A stretch of 64,000 bases of DNA from Arthrobacter sp. TPD3018 (GTDB taxonomy: Bacteria > Pseudomonadota > Alphaproteobacteria > Sphingomonadales > Sphingomonadaceae). The position numbers and the translations under genes were made by a program. Shown here piece by piece: positions 1 through 9,225 of the stretch. The notes below the pieces were generated by a model. That model was given only the letters and a program-made list of their open reading frames with translations, made no database searches and was not told where the DNA came from. Location of the stretch: positions 1 to 64,000 of the forward strand of contig QDFQ01000006.1 of the NCBI GenBank assembly GCA_003075315.1, read 5' to 3'. Every line of letters begins with the position of its first letter. Position 1 is the first letter of the stretch.

Positions 1-189
1 CTCTTCCACCTGGTCAGCAAGCTCTACGAGCAGACCTCGGTCATCGTCACGACGAATCTCGCCTTTGGTGAGTGGCCGACCGTCTTCGGCGACCCCAAGA
101 TGACCACCGCGCTGCTCGACCGCATTACCCACCACTGCGACATCGTCGAGACCGGCAACGACAGCTGGCGCTTCAAGCACCGCAGCTGA
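1..189 (+). CDS. istB: IstB-like transposition helper ATPase, C-terminal fragment
   Basis: The reading frame is open from base 1 and gives 62 residues beginning [13 protein letters not shown] and ending RFKHRS. The pattern 'ILTSN-like strand, [17 protein letters not shown]' is the C-terminal part of the AAA+ domain of IstB proteins, which bind ATP and help the IstA transposase choose and join target DNA. Walker A and B motifs lie upstream, outside the window. The fragment is intact to its natural end, so the element may be complete on the left. Family assignment is firm; activity cannot be judged. Confidence 0.85.
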   Translation, partial: LFHLVSKLYEQTSVIVTTNLAFGEWPTVFGDPKMTTALLDRITHHCDIVETGNDSWRFKHRS

Positions 190-309
190 CGCCTGGGGCA
201 CCGGCAGAAAACGCTTCGCACTGGTTGCGCCTCCGGTCGGGCTACGCCCGCCCTACGCCGCAACCAGTGCGAACGGCGCGCCCGTCATACCCGTTACGCG
301 GCTCGACGA

Positions 310-362
310 GGGGGGTCCCTTTTGCACGCCTATAGGGGGTCCTTTTTGGACGCCGATTGACA
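310..362 (+). repeat. IS21-type terminal repeats (two copies)
   Basis: Two related direct blocks occur: 310-330 (GGGGGGTCCCTTTTGCACGC...) and 335-362 (GGGGGTCCTTTTTGGACGCC...TGACA). Multiple repeated transposase-binding blocks at each end are a known IS21 feature. The outer block finishes with TGACA, the usual IS21 tip in reverse orientation. Between istB and the repeats (190-309) nothing coding is seen. Confidence 0.7.
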
Positions 363-662
363 GATCATGGCGACGCGGCACTGGCGATGCTGCCTGGCTA
401 TGCCGACAGTATCACGCTGCTGTTCTCCGACGTGGAGATGCCGGGCGGTACTGATGGCTTCGCTTTGGCCCGCCACGTTGCTTCGACCTACCCGTGGATC
501 GAGATCGTTATCGCCAGTGGCCGGATTAAACCCGAGCCGGGTGACATGCCGGACAATGCGACGTTCTTAGGCAAGCCGTTCAGCGCCAAGTTGGTGCACG
601 ATCATTTGCGCGAAAGGCTTCCCGATGGAAAAAAGCCGGAGCCTTTAAGACAAGCCGGTTAG
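363..662 (+). pseudogene. Response regulator receiver domain, 5' end lost to IS insertion
   Basis: The frame running out of the IS end gives about 98 residues containing LLFSDVEMPGG, with the phosphoacceptor Asp, and the distal Lys in FLGKPF. These are the central and C-terminal parts of a stand-alone receiver (REC) domain. The first strand with the paired acidic residues (usually VEDE) and the first helix are missing, replaced by the IS21 end. The TTG codon at 357 could in principle restart translation inside the IS tip, but the product could not form a complete magnesium site. It is probably nonfunctional. Confidence 0.75.
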
Positions 663-688
663 CCGATCGAAACCCGGCCCAAATGCCT

Positions 689-1072
689 TCAGGGCGTAAC
701 CGGGCTATCCTCGATCTGACGAAACATCCGGTGCAGATCGAACGGCTTGGGCAGGAACGTGGCGCGTTGCGGCAGAGCCTCCTGCGGCACGGGCGCTTTT
801 CCCGACACCACGAAGAGCAAGGTGGGCGGAAAACGCTCCCGCACGTAATGTGCCAGCTTCACCCCGTCCATGTGCCCGCTGATCGTCGCATCGATGAGGA
901 CAACCCGGATGTCGGAGCGATTGTCGAGGATTGCCATCGCCTGTTCGGCATCTTCTGCCTCGAAGACGCGCCAGCCCCGCTCCTCGAAGAAAGCCACGAT
1001 GTCGAACCGCACGATCGCTTCGGCTTCCACGATCAGGATGGTGTTGCTGCCGATCGGTTTACTCTGTCCCAC
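689..1072 (-). CDS. Single-domain response regulator (CheY-like)
   Basis: This 127-residue protein is a lone receiver domain with no output domain. It starts with a GTG (SD AAGGGAC just before it) 5 bases after the stop of the upstream HWE kinase gene, so the two are co-transcribed. Motifs: ILIVEAEA, where the usual acidic pair is E-A-E; LIDATISG with the phosphoacceptor Asp; and FLPKPF with the conserved Lys. The kinase next door is the obvious phosphodonor. Single-domain regulators of this type in alphaproteobacteria often act as phosphate sinks or relay to stress regulators. The downstream target is unknown. The acidic pocket is slightly atypical, which may alter phosphorylation kinetics. 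Confidence 0.85.
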   Translation of the reverse strand: MGQSKPIGSNTILIVEAEAIVRFDIVAFFEERGWRVFEAEDAEQAMAILDNRSDIRVVLIDATISGHMDGVKLAHYVRERFPPTLLFVVSGKAPVPQEALPQRATFLPKPFDLHRMFRQIEDSPVTP

Positions 1073-1077
1073 GTCCC

Positions 1078-2841
1078 TTACTCGTCCGTAATCGCGGCAT
1101 CGCCCCGCCGGGCCTCCAGATCGAACACCAAACCCTCTGGACGATAATCGGTTTCAGCTTTGCCCTTGAAGTAGGAACGCAGCGAGCGTTCGATCAGGAT
1201 CGATCCGAATCCCTTGCGCTGCGGGGGTGAGACAAGCGGCCCTCCCTGCTCTCGCCAGGTTATCGACAGCGTCCCGTCATTGCCTGTGCCGGTGACATGC
1301 CACGTGAGCGTCACCATGCCCGTGGTGTTGGACAGCGCTCCATATTTGGCGGCGTTCGTTGCCAGCTCATGCAACGCGAGTGCGAAGGCGACCGTCACCT
1401 CAGGCTTCAAGGTGACGGAAGGGCCGTCCAGCAGGATCCGCTCGCCGATGACGCCGTGGGGCGCCAGGGCCCGCGTTGCCACTTCGCATAGATCGGCCGA
1501 GCGCCAGGAACTGCCGGTCAGAACGTCGGTCGCCGCACCCAGCGCTACCAATCGTGCACCGAGATCGTGACTGGCGGTTTCAATGTTCGGGGCGGTGCGC
1601 AGCGTTTGTGCGGCGATCGACTGGACGACGGCCAGGACGTTCTTGAGGCGATGCGCCAACTCGCCGTTCATCAGGCGCATGTCGTCTTCCGCGCGCTTCC
1701 GGTCGCGGAAATCGCGGGTGACCGTACCATAGCCGATCAACGCGCCGTTCGCGTTGGTGATCGGGAAGACCGAATATAGGACAGGAATGCGCTCGCCGGT
1801 CTGGAAATGGCGGAAATCGAGTTCGCCTGCCCAATGGCCATCGCGGGCCACCGCCGGCAGTACATCTTGCATGACGGTCTCCACCTGATCGGGAGGGAAG
1901 AAGTTGGCGATGGAGAGCGTTGAGATGTCGGCATCTTCCAGCCCGACAAGCTGCCTAGCCGCATCGTTCATGTAGAAGACGCTGCCGTCCGTGCGGGCCA
2001 TGCCGACGAAATCGGCGCTGTTCTCCGCCAGTCGGACGAACCGCTCGCGCTCCTCCTCGCTTGCACGCAATTCGGTGATGTCGCGGGAAACGGACAGGAT
2101 GCGATCAGGTCGACCATCCGGCCCAGGAATAGGACTGACGGCGACGTGCCACCATTTTGGGGTGCCTCGATACGTATCGGCCTTGCCGACAAAGCTATGG
2201 GCCTTGCCCACTCGCGCCGCCTCGACGGCCGCCTTCGCCTCAATATTGCCGGCATCCTGCCAGAAGTCCGGCCAGGGGCAGCCGGCGACGGCGTTGAAGT
2301 CGCTGATTTCCATGACGCGCTGCCCGCCTTCGCTCATGAAGGTCAGCTTGCCGTCGAGATCGAGCACCTTGATGCAATCGGTCGAACTGCCCAGCACGCC
2401 CGACAGGAACGCCTCGCGCTCGGCGGTGACGATCAGTGCCTTCTCACGCTCGTCGCGAAGACGATCGGTGTCCAGCAGCGACGTCCGCAGCGCCTCGACC
2501 AACACCACCAGGCCAAATGTGGTCAGGGTGAAGATGATCGATGCGGCCCAGTGAACAGACGTGAGCAGCAACGGCTCACCGGTTCGAGCGACGACCGAAC
2601 CCGCGCCGATTGCCGACAGGATTGTGGCCGTTATGCCGGGCCCGCGGCCGAGAAACAGCGTCAACAGCACGACGGCAGGCGTGTAGAGGAACCAGGGTGC
2701 TGACGCTCCGAAGATCGCGGCTTGCAATATTCCAACCACCGCCACGCACAGCACGGTCATGCCATATCGCAGCGGTTTGGGCCCTTGCTTCGCGACGGTC
2801 AGGTCGCGCAGTCGATCCAGTAAGAGCGTAGAAGCAGCCAT
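1078..2841 (-). CDS. Membrane-bound PAS sensor histidine kinase, HWE family
   Basis: 587 residues. The first about 125 residues hold several hydrophobic helices resembling the DUF4118/KdpD-type membrane region, followed by a short coiled segment and two PAS domains (about 140-260 and 265-385; PAC-like ends 'DGRPDRILSVSRDITE' and 'IGYGTVTRDFRD'). The C-terminal kinase has the HWE signature: phosphoacceptor His in ELAHRLKNVLAVVQS, the N box LHELATNAAKYGA, and the diagnostic ITWRE. HWE kinases autophosphorylate on His and pass phosphate to receiver proteins. Its likely partner is the REC gene just downstream. The input signal is unknown; PAS domains of this family often sense light or redox, but no LOV Cys motif is seen. 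Confidence 0.9.
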   Translation of the reverse strand: MAASTLLLDRLRDLTVAKQGPKPLRYGMTVLCVAVVGILQAAIFGASAPWFLYTPAVVLLTLFLGRGPGITATILSAIGAGSVVARTGEPLLLTSVHWAASIIFTLTTFGLVVLVEALRTSLLDTDRLRDEREKALIVTAEREAFLSGVLGSSTDCIKVLDLDGKLTFMSEGGQRVMEISDFNAVAGCPWPDFWQDAGNIEAKAAVEAARVGKAHSFVGKADTYRGTPKWWHVAVSPIPGPDGRPDRILSVSRDITELRASEEERERFVRLAENSADFVGMARTDGSVFYMNDAARQLVGLEDADISTLSIANFFPPDQVETVMQDVLPAVARDGHWAGELDFRHFQTGERIPVLYSVFPITNANGALIGYGTVTRDFRDRKRAEDDMRLMNGELAHRLKNVLAVVQSIAAQTLRTAPNIETASHDLGARLVALGAATDVLTGSSWRSADLCEVATRALAPHGVIGERILLDGPSVTLKPEVTVAFALALHELATNAAKYGALSNTTGMVTLTWHVTGTGNDGTLSITWREQGGPLVSPPQRKGFGSILIERSLRSYFKGKAETDYRPEGLVFDLEARRGDAAITDE

Positions 2842-2944
2842 CTGTCCCCAGCGTGGGGGAATGCCCCTACATCGGTCCTAATAGCGTAGTCCGAGAGCCG
2901 AGAACAACGCAGCAAAACGAGCATTTAGCGGCCAACTTTGCCTG

Positions 2945-4378
2945 TCACGGACCGATATCGATCGCTTCAGCCTTCGCATGTCGCGTCTTGGCGTCGGCGA
3001 AACCGAGGCGGACGGCTACCGCGTCGTTCCAGCCATAGGGATCGGTGCGGAACGCGACCTTGCCGTCTTCTGCGACGAAGGCGTTATGGTAGAGGAGCCG
3101 CACCGGGATTTCGCGGGGCAAATCGACGATCTCGTAACTGCCCGACGCGTGTGCCTTGGCCCAGGCGTCGCCGACACCTTCCTGATCGGCCAGCATTGCA
3201 GCGAAGCCCAGGGCATCGGATATGCGGACACAGCCATGGCTCAGATGGCGCTGGCTGCGCTCGAACAGCTCGGGGGCGGACGTGTCGTGAAGGTAGATCG
3301 CCTGATTGTTCTTCATGTCAAATTTGACGAGGCCCAGCGCATTGTCCGGCCCTGAAGGCTGCACCCAATAGCCGTTGATCCGCCGCATATTCTTGGCTCG
3401 GACGGTCGCCCTCGATACGGGGATCGACTTCGGCACGGTCCATGTCGGGTTGGCGACCAGGCGATAAATCGGTGAGCCGAGCGGCGGGGTTTCGCGATCA
3501 GGCTCACCGACGATGACCTTGCGGCGATCGACCAACTGCCCATCACGATAATAGCGAAGCTCGGCGGCTGCGGTGTTGACGTCGATCCGGGTCGCGGGCG
3601 GCGTTCGCGACAGCCAGCGTCGCCGCTCCAGCGCAACGGCAAGGGTCCGGGCACGATCGCCCGGGCCGAGCGTCAGAACCCCCAGCGTATCCGGACCGAC
3701 GATGCCATCCTCTCGGATGCCGTAATCACGTTGCAGCGCCTTCACGGCATCAGCGATGTCCGTCGAGTCCGCGAAGGGTCGCGCAGTCAGGTAGCCATCC
3801 TCCACCAGCTGGTCGACGATCTCCGGAACCCGCGGATTGACGTCGCCCATATGGATGCTGTTTGCCAGCGGGATAACGGGTTTCCGGTTGTCGGCATTCC
3901 GGCTCGCTGCAAGATAGGCTTGCGACAGCAACCTGTATTCCGGATCGGCGGGAGCCAACCCGTCCAGCCACTGTGCGAGGCGGTTCCGGCGGAGGGCATC
4001 CCCTAGTCCTTCGGTCTGGTCTGTCACAGGCCGCGCGATCGTATAGACGTCGTGCAGCGATGACGGGTCGACCATGCCCTGTGCCAAGGCGTGGGCGTAT
4101 GCCATCGCAGCTTTGGTGTAGGACCTGGCGACGTCGCCAGTCGGCTGTTCATCGATATTACGCGGCAGGAACGTCACACGATCAAGGCCGTGGCGGGCAC
4201 GATCGGCTAAGGCCTGTTTCAGGGCGGCACGGTTCGCTTCGGTCCAGAGGGTCTGCCAATCCGATGGCGGTACAGGGCTGGCCTGCGCTGCTCCCGGCAA
4301 GGTTTGGGCCATAACAGGCAGCGCGGAAGAGGTAAGCGTGATCGTGGAGAGCAACATGCAGAACGTCGGATACTTCAT
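2945..4378 (-). CDS. L,D-transpeptidase of the YcbB/LdtD type
   Basis: 477 residues starting with a cleavable signal peptide (hydrophobic segment ending PVMAQ). A peptidoglycan-binding repeat is visible around residues 210-235 (LQRDYGIREDGIVGPDTLGVL). The YkuD catalytic domain follows with the His in YLHDTSAPELF and the nucleophile Cys at about residue 383 in SHGCVRISD. These enzymes form 3-3 cross-links in peptidoglycan or attach proteins to it, in the periplasm, and resist most beta-lactams. The gene stands alone between the kinase and the AI-2E permease, with about 100 bases on either side and no clear promoter. Length and motif order match the YcbB subgroup. Confidence 0.9.
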   Translation of the reverse strand: MKYPTFCMLLSTITLTSSALPVMAQTLPGAAQASPVPPSDWQTLWTEANRAALKQALADRARHGLDRVTFLPRNIDEQPTGDVARSYTKAAMAYAHALAQGMVDPSSLHDVYTIARPVTDQTEGLGDALRRNRLAQWLDGLAPADPEYRLLSQAYLAASRNADNRKPVIPLANSIHMGDVNPRVPEIVDQLVEDGYLTARPFADSTDIADAVKALQRDYGIREDGIVGPDTLGVLTLGPGDRARTLAVALERRRWLSRTPPATRIDVNTAAAELRYYRDGQLVDRRKVIVGEPDRETPPLGSPIYRLVANPTWTVPKSIPVSRATVRAKNMRRINGYWVQPSGPDNALGLVKFDMKNNQAIYLHDTSAPELFERSQRHLSHGCVRISDALGFAAMLADQEGVGDAWAKAHASGSYEIVDLPREIPVRLLYHNAFVAEDGKVAFRTDPYGWNDAVAVRLGFADAKTRHAKAEAIDIGP

Positions 4379-4490
4379 GCAAGATCAACGATCGAAGCGG
4401 CCAATGCGCTTCACCTGTCCTGCATGCTTGCGTCGATAATCACGCCAAACATGAAGGGATGATCGCCTTCGTACGACCTGCATGTATCGG

Positions 4491-5504
4491 TCACGCCGAC
4501 AGAAGCTTGCAGATCCAACGACTTCGATCGAATTGCCCGCAGATGATGACGATCGCGGCGGTCAGCGGCACTGCGATCAGCGCCCCCCCGATACCCCAAA
4601 CCCAGCTCCAGAAGGTCATGGCAATGATGATCGCCAGCGGCGACAGGGATAGCTGCTTGCCCTGCAACAGGGGGTAGACAACGTTGCTGATGGTCAGTTG
4701 CAGGATGACGAAGCCGACGAAGACAATCGTGGACATCTGCCATCCGCCGAACTGGACAAAGGCGAAGAGCACAGGCGGCACGATCCCGACGATGTTCCCG
4801 ATCACGGGTACGAAGTTGAGAAGGAAGTTCAGGATGCCCCAAACCAGCGCCAGCTCCAGTCCGGTCATCCACGACCAGAGCGCCGAGGCGATACCGGTGA
4901 GGATACTTGTGGCCAGCGTCGTGCCGAGATAGCGGCGCACCTGCGCGGAGATATCCTCGCCAACGGTCAGCAGCTCGCCGCGATCGCCATTTTCCATCAT
5001 CTCATACAGCCGGCGCTTGAGCCGTGGCACTTCGGGCAGACCGAGCATCACGATGATGCCGATGAACCCGACATAGGTGACGAACCCATAGACGCCGCCC
5101 GCCAGCATCTGGAGCAGCGCCATGATCCGCTGGCGGTTGATCGTCCCGGCGATCGGTACGCCATGCTCGGCAGCCCATCCGGCAAGCTGGCCGAATCCCT
5201 TCTCAAGGCTCGACCAGTTCGCCGTGAGCGCTGCGATGACTTGGCCGATCGACAGATAGACCGCTGCGGCAAAGGCGCCGAGGATCGCGACCAGCGACAG
5301 CAGCGTCAGCGTATAGGCCAGCCACGACGGCATATACTGCGCCAGCCTGCGCTTGAGTGACCACAATGCCGCGACGATGATCGCGGCAAAGGCGATCGGC
5401 ATCACGACCGCGAAGGCCTCCTTCAGCGCCCCGATTAGCAGAACGGTCGAGATGAGCGTCAGGAGACGATTACGATAACGATGTTCGGTCTGACTGTCGG
5501 TCAT
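4491..5504 (-). CDS. AI-2E/PerM family inner-membrane permease
   Basis: 337 residues if translation starts at the ATG at 5504, which overlaps the stop of the upstream yihY-type gene (ATGA). The frame is open further upstream but that part lies inside the neighbour. Eight or so hydrophobic helices are seen; the C-terminal half (PRLKRRLYEMM..., LPEVPRL, NIVGIVPPVL, GGALIAVPLTA) is characteristic of the AI-2E transporter (PerM/YdiK/TqsA) family. Members export small molecules or act as Na+(Li+)/H+ antiporters. Translational coupling to YihY suggests a shared envelope-stress role. The substrate cannot be inferred. Confidence 0.85.
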   Translation of the reverse strand: MTDSQTEHRYRNRLLTLISTVLLIGALKEAFAVVMPIAFAAIIVAALWSLKRRLAQYMPSWLAYTLTLLSLVAILGAFAAAVYLSIGQVIAALTANWSSLEKGFGQLAGWAAEHGVPIAGTINRQRIMALLQMLAGGVYGFVTYVGFIGIIVMLGLPEVPRLKRRLYEMMENGDRGELLTVGEDISAQVRRYLGTTLATSILTGIASALWSWMTGLELALVWGILNFLLNFVPVIGNIVGIVPPVLFAFVQFGGWQMSTIVFVGFVILQLTISNVVYPLLQGKQLSLSPLAIIIAMTFWSWVWGIGGALIAVPLTAAIVIICGQFDRSRWICKLLSA

Positions 5505-6445
5505 GCATCGCGCTCCTCGATCGTGATGCCCGCGTGGTTCATCGCCTCGGCATTGAGGCGCGCGCCGAGTAGCAACGCCCAGGCGGACACCATCAGCCAC
5601 AGCATCAGGATGACCGCCGCGGATAACGATCCGTAGGTGTCACCGAACCGTGCGAGATGCGTGACATAGAGGCGGAATACGAGGGTTGCCCCTAACCACA
5701 TCGCGACACCCGCGATCGTTCCGGGCAAGACCGATCGCCACGGGATGGCCGCCTCGCTTGCCGGCGCGTAGCGATAGACCAGCATCAGGCCGATGCCGGC
5801 CCCCAACGTCAGCGATCCGAATAGGAGCACCATCGAGGCGAGCCGCGCGCCAGGCAGTCCATCGGGGACATAGCTTTGCAGGAACGCGAGCACGGACAGC
5901 GAGATCAGGGCCGTCAGCACCAGCGCAGCACATCCGAGCACCAACAGCATGGCCGTGATCTGGCGGCGTATGCCTTGGCGCTCGCGCTCGATGCGAAAGG
6001 CAAGGTTGATGCCGTGAAGCAGTGAGCGTCCCGCCCGCCGCGCGCTGAACAGCGCAATGCCCAGCGAGATGATGATCGTCACACCGGCGGGGCGGTCGGA
6101 CGTCAGCGTATCGCGCAATCCGCCCGCCACGATCCCTTGTGCGTCGCGTGGCAGGATCGCCGTCAGCTTCGCAAGGTTACGGGCCACGGTGTCACCGGGG
6201 ACGAGCAGACCGTAGGCGCCGGCGATCAGGCCGACGAGCGGGATGATGGCGAGAAAGGCGGCGAAGGCGATCGAGCTGGCTGCGATACCGAAGTCATCCT
6301 GAAGACCGCTGCGAACCGCCCGGACTGACAGCGCTACCCATTTGCCACCAGAACCCAGCCAGGTTCGCAGATGCCGGGGTGAGGCAAGCTGTCTCAGCGA
6401 CGCCCTTATGGCCGCAGTGACGGCCTTATCCTTCCGCCGGCGCAC
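5501..6445 (-). CDS. YihY/BrkB-family inner-membrane protein
   Basis: 314 residues from a proposed GTG at 6445, which overlaps the end of the upstream permease gene by 20 bases; no ATG exists between that stop and the first helix, so the overlap seems real. Six hydrophobic helices and the family signatures 'DDFGIAASSIAFAAFLAIIPLVG' near the start and 'RFGDTYGSLSAAVILMLWLMVSAWALLLGARLNAE' at the end identify the YihY/virulence factor BrkB family, once wrongly called ribonuclease BN. Function in the membrane is unknown. Its stop overlaps the AI-2E permease start. Confidence 0.85.
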   Translation of the reverse strand: MRRRKDKAVTAAIRASLRQLASPRHLRTWLGSGGKWVALSVRAVRSGLQDDFGIAASSIAFAAFLAIIPLVGLIAGAYGLLVPGDTVARNLAKLTAILPRDAQGIVAGGLRDTLTSDRPAGVTIIISLGIALFSARRAGRSLLHGINLAFRIERERQGIRRQITAMLLVLGCAALVLTALISLSVLAFLQSYVPDGLPGARLASMVLLFGSLTLGAGIGLMLVYRYAPASEAAIPWRSVLPGTIAGVAMWLGATLVFRLYVTHLARFGDTYGSLSAAVILMLWLMVSAWALLLGARLNAEAMNHAGITIEERDA

Positions 6446-7634
6446 CGACGAATACCGCGACCAGGCAGATGACGCCGACGGCGACGAAGCCGACACGATG
6501 CAGCATCGATCCCGCGCCGCTTCGAACCGAGACCAGCAGCGCCAGCACACACTGCATCGCGTAGAAGAGGGCAAAGGCCCGCGAGGACAGCGCCACGACC
6601 TGGAACGGATCGGTCAGCCAGACCACCAGCACCGCCAGCGCACCGGCCAGGGTGAAGGCGAGCGGCACGCTGATCCTGCGCCGCGACACCTCATTGACCA
6701 GGCCGCCCGAGCCGATCGAGTCCGCGACGGCTGCGCTGAGCTGGCTGGATACCGCTCCGGCCAGGACGAAGATACCGAGCGCCGGGGCGATGAACTCCAT
6801 GATGTCGAGGATGCCGGCCACCCCTTCGGTCGCCGCGGCACGCGCCAGAAACGGCGTCAGCAGCGCGATGAAAGCGAGATAGATGGCGGACGCGATCCAC
6901 TGCGCGTGACGCATCGTTTTGATCCGCAGCGTGGCGGAATAGTCATGGCCGAGATAGCGGGACGTCTCGAACCCCTGCACGGTGATGATAAGGCCGAGCA
7001 GCATCGGGATGCTGGCCCAGGAAATCCGCGCCTGCGGCAGCGGATCGGCCATGCCGCCCATGACCCAGGCGATACCGAGCGCGACTAGCATACCGGCGAT
7101 GATGCCGATCTTGATCGATACCGTCCCATGCGCGAGATGCTCGACTTTCCGCAGGCTCCCGCCCAGTGCCAGCAGCGTCATGAGTGCGATGATGACGGTC
7201 ACGATGATGTTGGCGGCAACCGGCTGCCACGCCGGGTCGATTGCGATCGGCTTGAGCGTGAACTCGGCCAGGAGCTTCAGATAATAGGCGACCGACACGG
7301 CATAGGCGAGTGCCAGAACGCCTTGGGTGATCCGTGCGACCCAGGCGATCGGATCGTTGAAGGTTGCGACCGCCAGATGGTTCTCGACATGGGTGATGTT
7401 GAACCGGATCACCCAACCAGCCGCATAGGCGATCGCGAGCAGCAGACCCATGGCAAGAATGGCGGCGCTGCCGAACTCGCGGGCGAGCAGCGGACCGCAG
7501 ATGAGGAAACCCGACCCGATAATCGAGGCGAGCGGCGTCACCGTCGCACGCCAGCCATCGCTTCGCGCGAACGGGCTGAAGGTGAGCGCGAGGGTGACGA
7601 TGAGGGCAACGACGAGTGCAATGGCGACAATCAT
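6426..7634 (-). CDS. APC-superfamily-like membrane transporter
   Basis: 402 residues with about eleven hydrophobic segments and almost no soluble loops. The N-terminal 'TPLASIIGSGFLICGPLLAREFG' has the glycine-rich first-helix break seen in amino-acid/polyamine/organocation carriers, and 'GFETSRYLGHDYSATLRIKTMRHA' resembles the loop after helix 6. No substrate motif is recognised. It lies 22 bases downstream of the DUF389 gene and overlaps the yihY-type gene, so it belongs to the MscS-DUF389-permease-YihY-PerM operon. General fold assignment is reasonable; the substrate is unknown. Confidence 0.6.
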   Translation of the reverse strand: MIVAIALVVALIVTLALTFSPFARSDGWRATVTPLASIIGSGFLICGPLLAREFGSAAILAMGLLLAIAYAAGWVIRFNITHVENHLAVATFNDPIAWVARITQGVLALAYAVSVAYYLKLLAEFTLKPIAIDPAWQPVAANIIVTVIIALMTLLALGGSLRKVEHLAHGTVSIKIGIIAGMLVALGIAWVMGGMADPLPQARISWASIPMLLGLIITVQGFETSRYLGHDYSATLRIKTMRHAQWIASAIYLAFIALLTPFLARAAATEGVAGILDIMEFIAPALGIFVLAGAVSSQLSAAVADSIGSGGLVNEVSRRRISVPLAFTLAGALAVLVVWLTDPFQVVALSSRAFALFYAMQCVLALLVSVRSGAGSMLHRVGFVAVGVICLVAVFVGAPAEG

Positions 7635-7656
7635 GCGATGTCCTCGGGCGAACGGA

Positions 7657-9216
7657 TCATGGCGTGCTTCCCACGCCGGGTGTCAAAACGAAACGCTGTC
7701 CGGCTGCCGGCAGCGGCACCGGAGTGATCCCGGCTGTACGAAGCAGCGATGCGATCGCGATCGCGCGCCGCTGTGAGAGGTTCGGCCGTTCCGGAGTGGC
7801 GCCGGCAGGCAAGCCGGGCACGCCCAAAGCAGTCATGTTCCAACGCTTGGCCGCCCAGACCGACGTAGCAACGGCTGCGCTGGCCGCCGGATCGAGCGTA
7901 TCGACGTTATCCGCGAAGGCGATGACCGGCAGGGAGGCTTGCGGCGGAACGACAGACACGCTCCAACCTTCCGCCTGCGCCCCTGCACGGGTTTCCAGCA
8001 TCCGATAGGTTTCGAGGGTCGCGCCCGGCAATGGCGAGGCCGAGGCGATCACGCGGTGATGATCCCGGTCGATCGTCACATCGTCGGCGGGAACGCCGGT
8101 AATGAGCGCGACCAGACGGGCAAGGTCGGCACCATGCTGCGCCTCCAGCTTGGCGAAGTCGCTGGCCTGACGCAGTTCTTCCCGCTGCGCCTCCAATGCT
8201 CCCGCTCCCGGCTCGAGGAGGATCTGGTCGAGATCGAGGCGGACCTGTCGGCCGAGCCGCTGCGCCAGCGCCGATTGCAGCGCGGGGGTCTTCTGCATCG
8301 CACCGCGCGGCGCGATCACGACGGCGCGCACAATCAGCGGGTCGGCGGCAAAATCCAGATCGAGCTGCGTTACGCGGGCTTCTTCCCCGAATTTGTCGGT
8401 CAGCAGCGTTCGCGCCTGCGACACGGCTACCGCTTCACGACCGATGCGATTGAGCGAGATGCCGAGCGGGATCGCCATGACGACGAACACCAGGGTCAGT
8501 AGCAGCGTCTGGGTCCAGCTTTGCCGCCGCGAGAGATGGTGCCCGAAACCGTAGAAGCGTGCCATCAGCGTCGCCGACAGTGCGATGGTGATGAAGTTGG
8601 TGACGAACAGGGCAAAGGCACCCGCCCCGACCGGCACGTTGCGTGTCGCGATCCCGTAGCCGACGACCGCGAGTGGCGGCATCAGCGCGGTCGCGATCGC
8701 GACGCCGACGATGGTATCGCCGCGCCCGCGGATGATCGCGAAGGTGCCGGCGAGCGCTGCGAACAACGCAACGGCTAGGTCGAAAAGATTTGGCCGGGTT
8801 CGTGCGACGATCTCTGCGGTCGGTGCCTGTAAGGGCGAGACGAGCACGATCAGCGCGGTGAAGGCCACCGCTGCGATAGCCCCGATCGCCAAGGCTTTCA
8901 GCGACCGGCGCAATTCGCGGAAATCGAACAGCGCCAGGCTGAAGCCGAAGCCGAGGATTGGGTTCATCAGCGGCGAGATGAGCATCGCGCCGATCACCAC
9001 GGCCGGTGACGACAGCAGGAGGCCGAGAACGGCGATACCTGCCGACATCATCGTCATGAAGGCGAAGCGCGGACTCCAGCCACTTTCCTCGACGATACGG
9101 GCAATGACGGCTTCATGATCGACGCGGCCGACGATCGCGCGCCGCCACCATCGATAGAGCGCCAGGCGGGCCAACCGGGTGCTGAGGTCGGTCCGCGCAG
9201 GTGCTACATCGCTCAT
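7657..9216 (-). CDS. DUF389 family membrane protein
   Basis: 519 residues from the ATG at 9216, chosen because AGGTG lies six bases before it; a GTG at 9225 is the alternative. The segment 'SPAVVIGAMLISPLMNPILGFGFSLAL' and later 'GDTIVGVAIATALMPPLAVVGYGIA' are the repeated helices typical of DUF389 (TIGR00341/TIGR00271) proteins. About 230 residues of soluble C-terminal region follow, with an alternating charged pattern and a final 'ERPNLSQRRAIAIASLL' stretch reminiscent of OmpA/BON-like folds. Function is unknown. The gene begins directly after the MscS stop, indicating one transcript. Confidence 0.8.
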   Translation of the reverse strand: MSDVAPARTDLSTRLARLALYRWWRRAIVGRVDHEAVIARIVEESGWSPRFAFMTMMSAGIAVLGLLLSSPAVVIGAMLISPLMNPILGFGFSLALFDFRELRRSLKALAIGAIAAVAFTALIVLVSPLQAPTAEIVARTRPNLFDLAVALFAALAGTFAIIRGRGDTIVGVAIATALMPPLAVVGYGIATRNVPVGAGAFALFVTNFITIALSATLMARFYGFGHHLSRRQSWTQTLLLTLVFVVMAIPLGISLNRIGREAVAVSQARTLLTDKFGEEARVTQLDLDFAADPLIVRAVVIAPRGAMQKTPALQSALAQRLGRQVRLDLDQILLEPGAGALEAQREELRQASDFAKLEAQHGADLARLVALITGVPADDVTIDRDHHRVIASASPLPGATLETYRMLETRAGAQAEGWSVSVVPPQASLPVIAFADNVDTLDPAASAAVATSVWAAKRWNMTALGVPGLPAGATPERPNLSQRRAIAIASLLRTAGITPVPLPAAGQRFVLTPGVGSTP

Positions 9217-9225
9217 GCCATTCAC

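Larger units (their letters stand above)
1..362 (+). mobile_element. Right end of an IS21-family insertion sequence
   Basis: This segment holds the 3' end of an istB-like gene (stop at 187-189), about 120 bases of noncoding DNA and a terminal repeat region ending in TGACA at 358-362. IS21 elements carry istA and istB and end in several related repeats, which fits two similar blocks rich in GGGGTCC at 310-330 and 335-362. The left part lies outside the window. The DNA immediately after the element resumes in the middle of a response-regulator domain, so the insertion broke that gene. The outer boundary is inferred from the TGACA end; the target duplication cannot be checked here. Confidence 0.8.
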
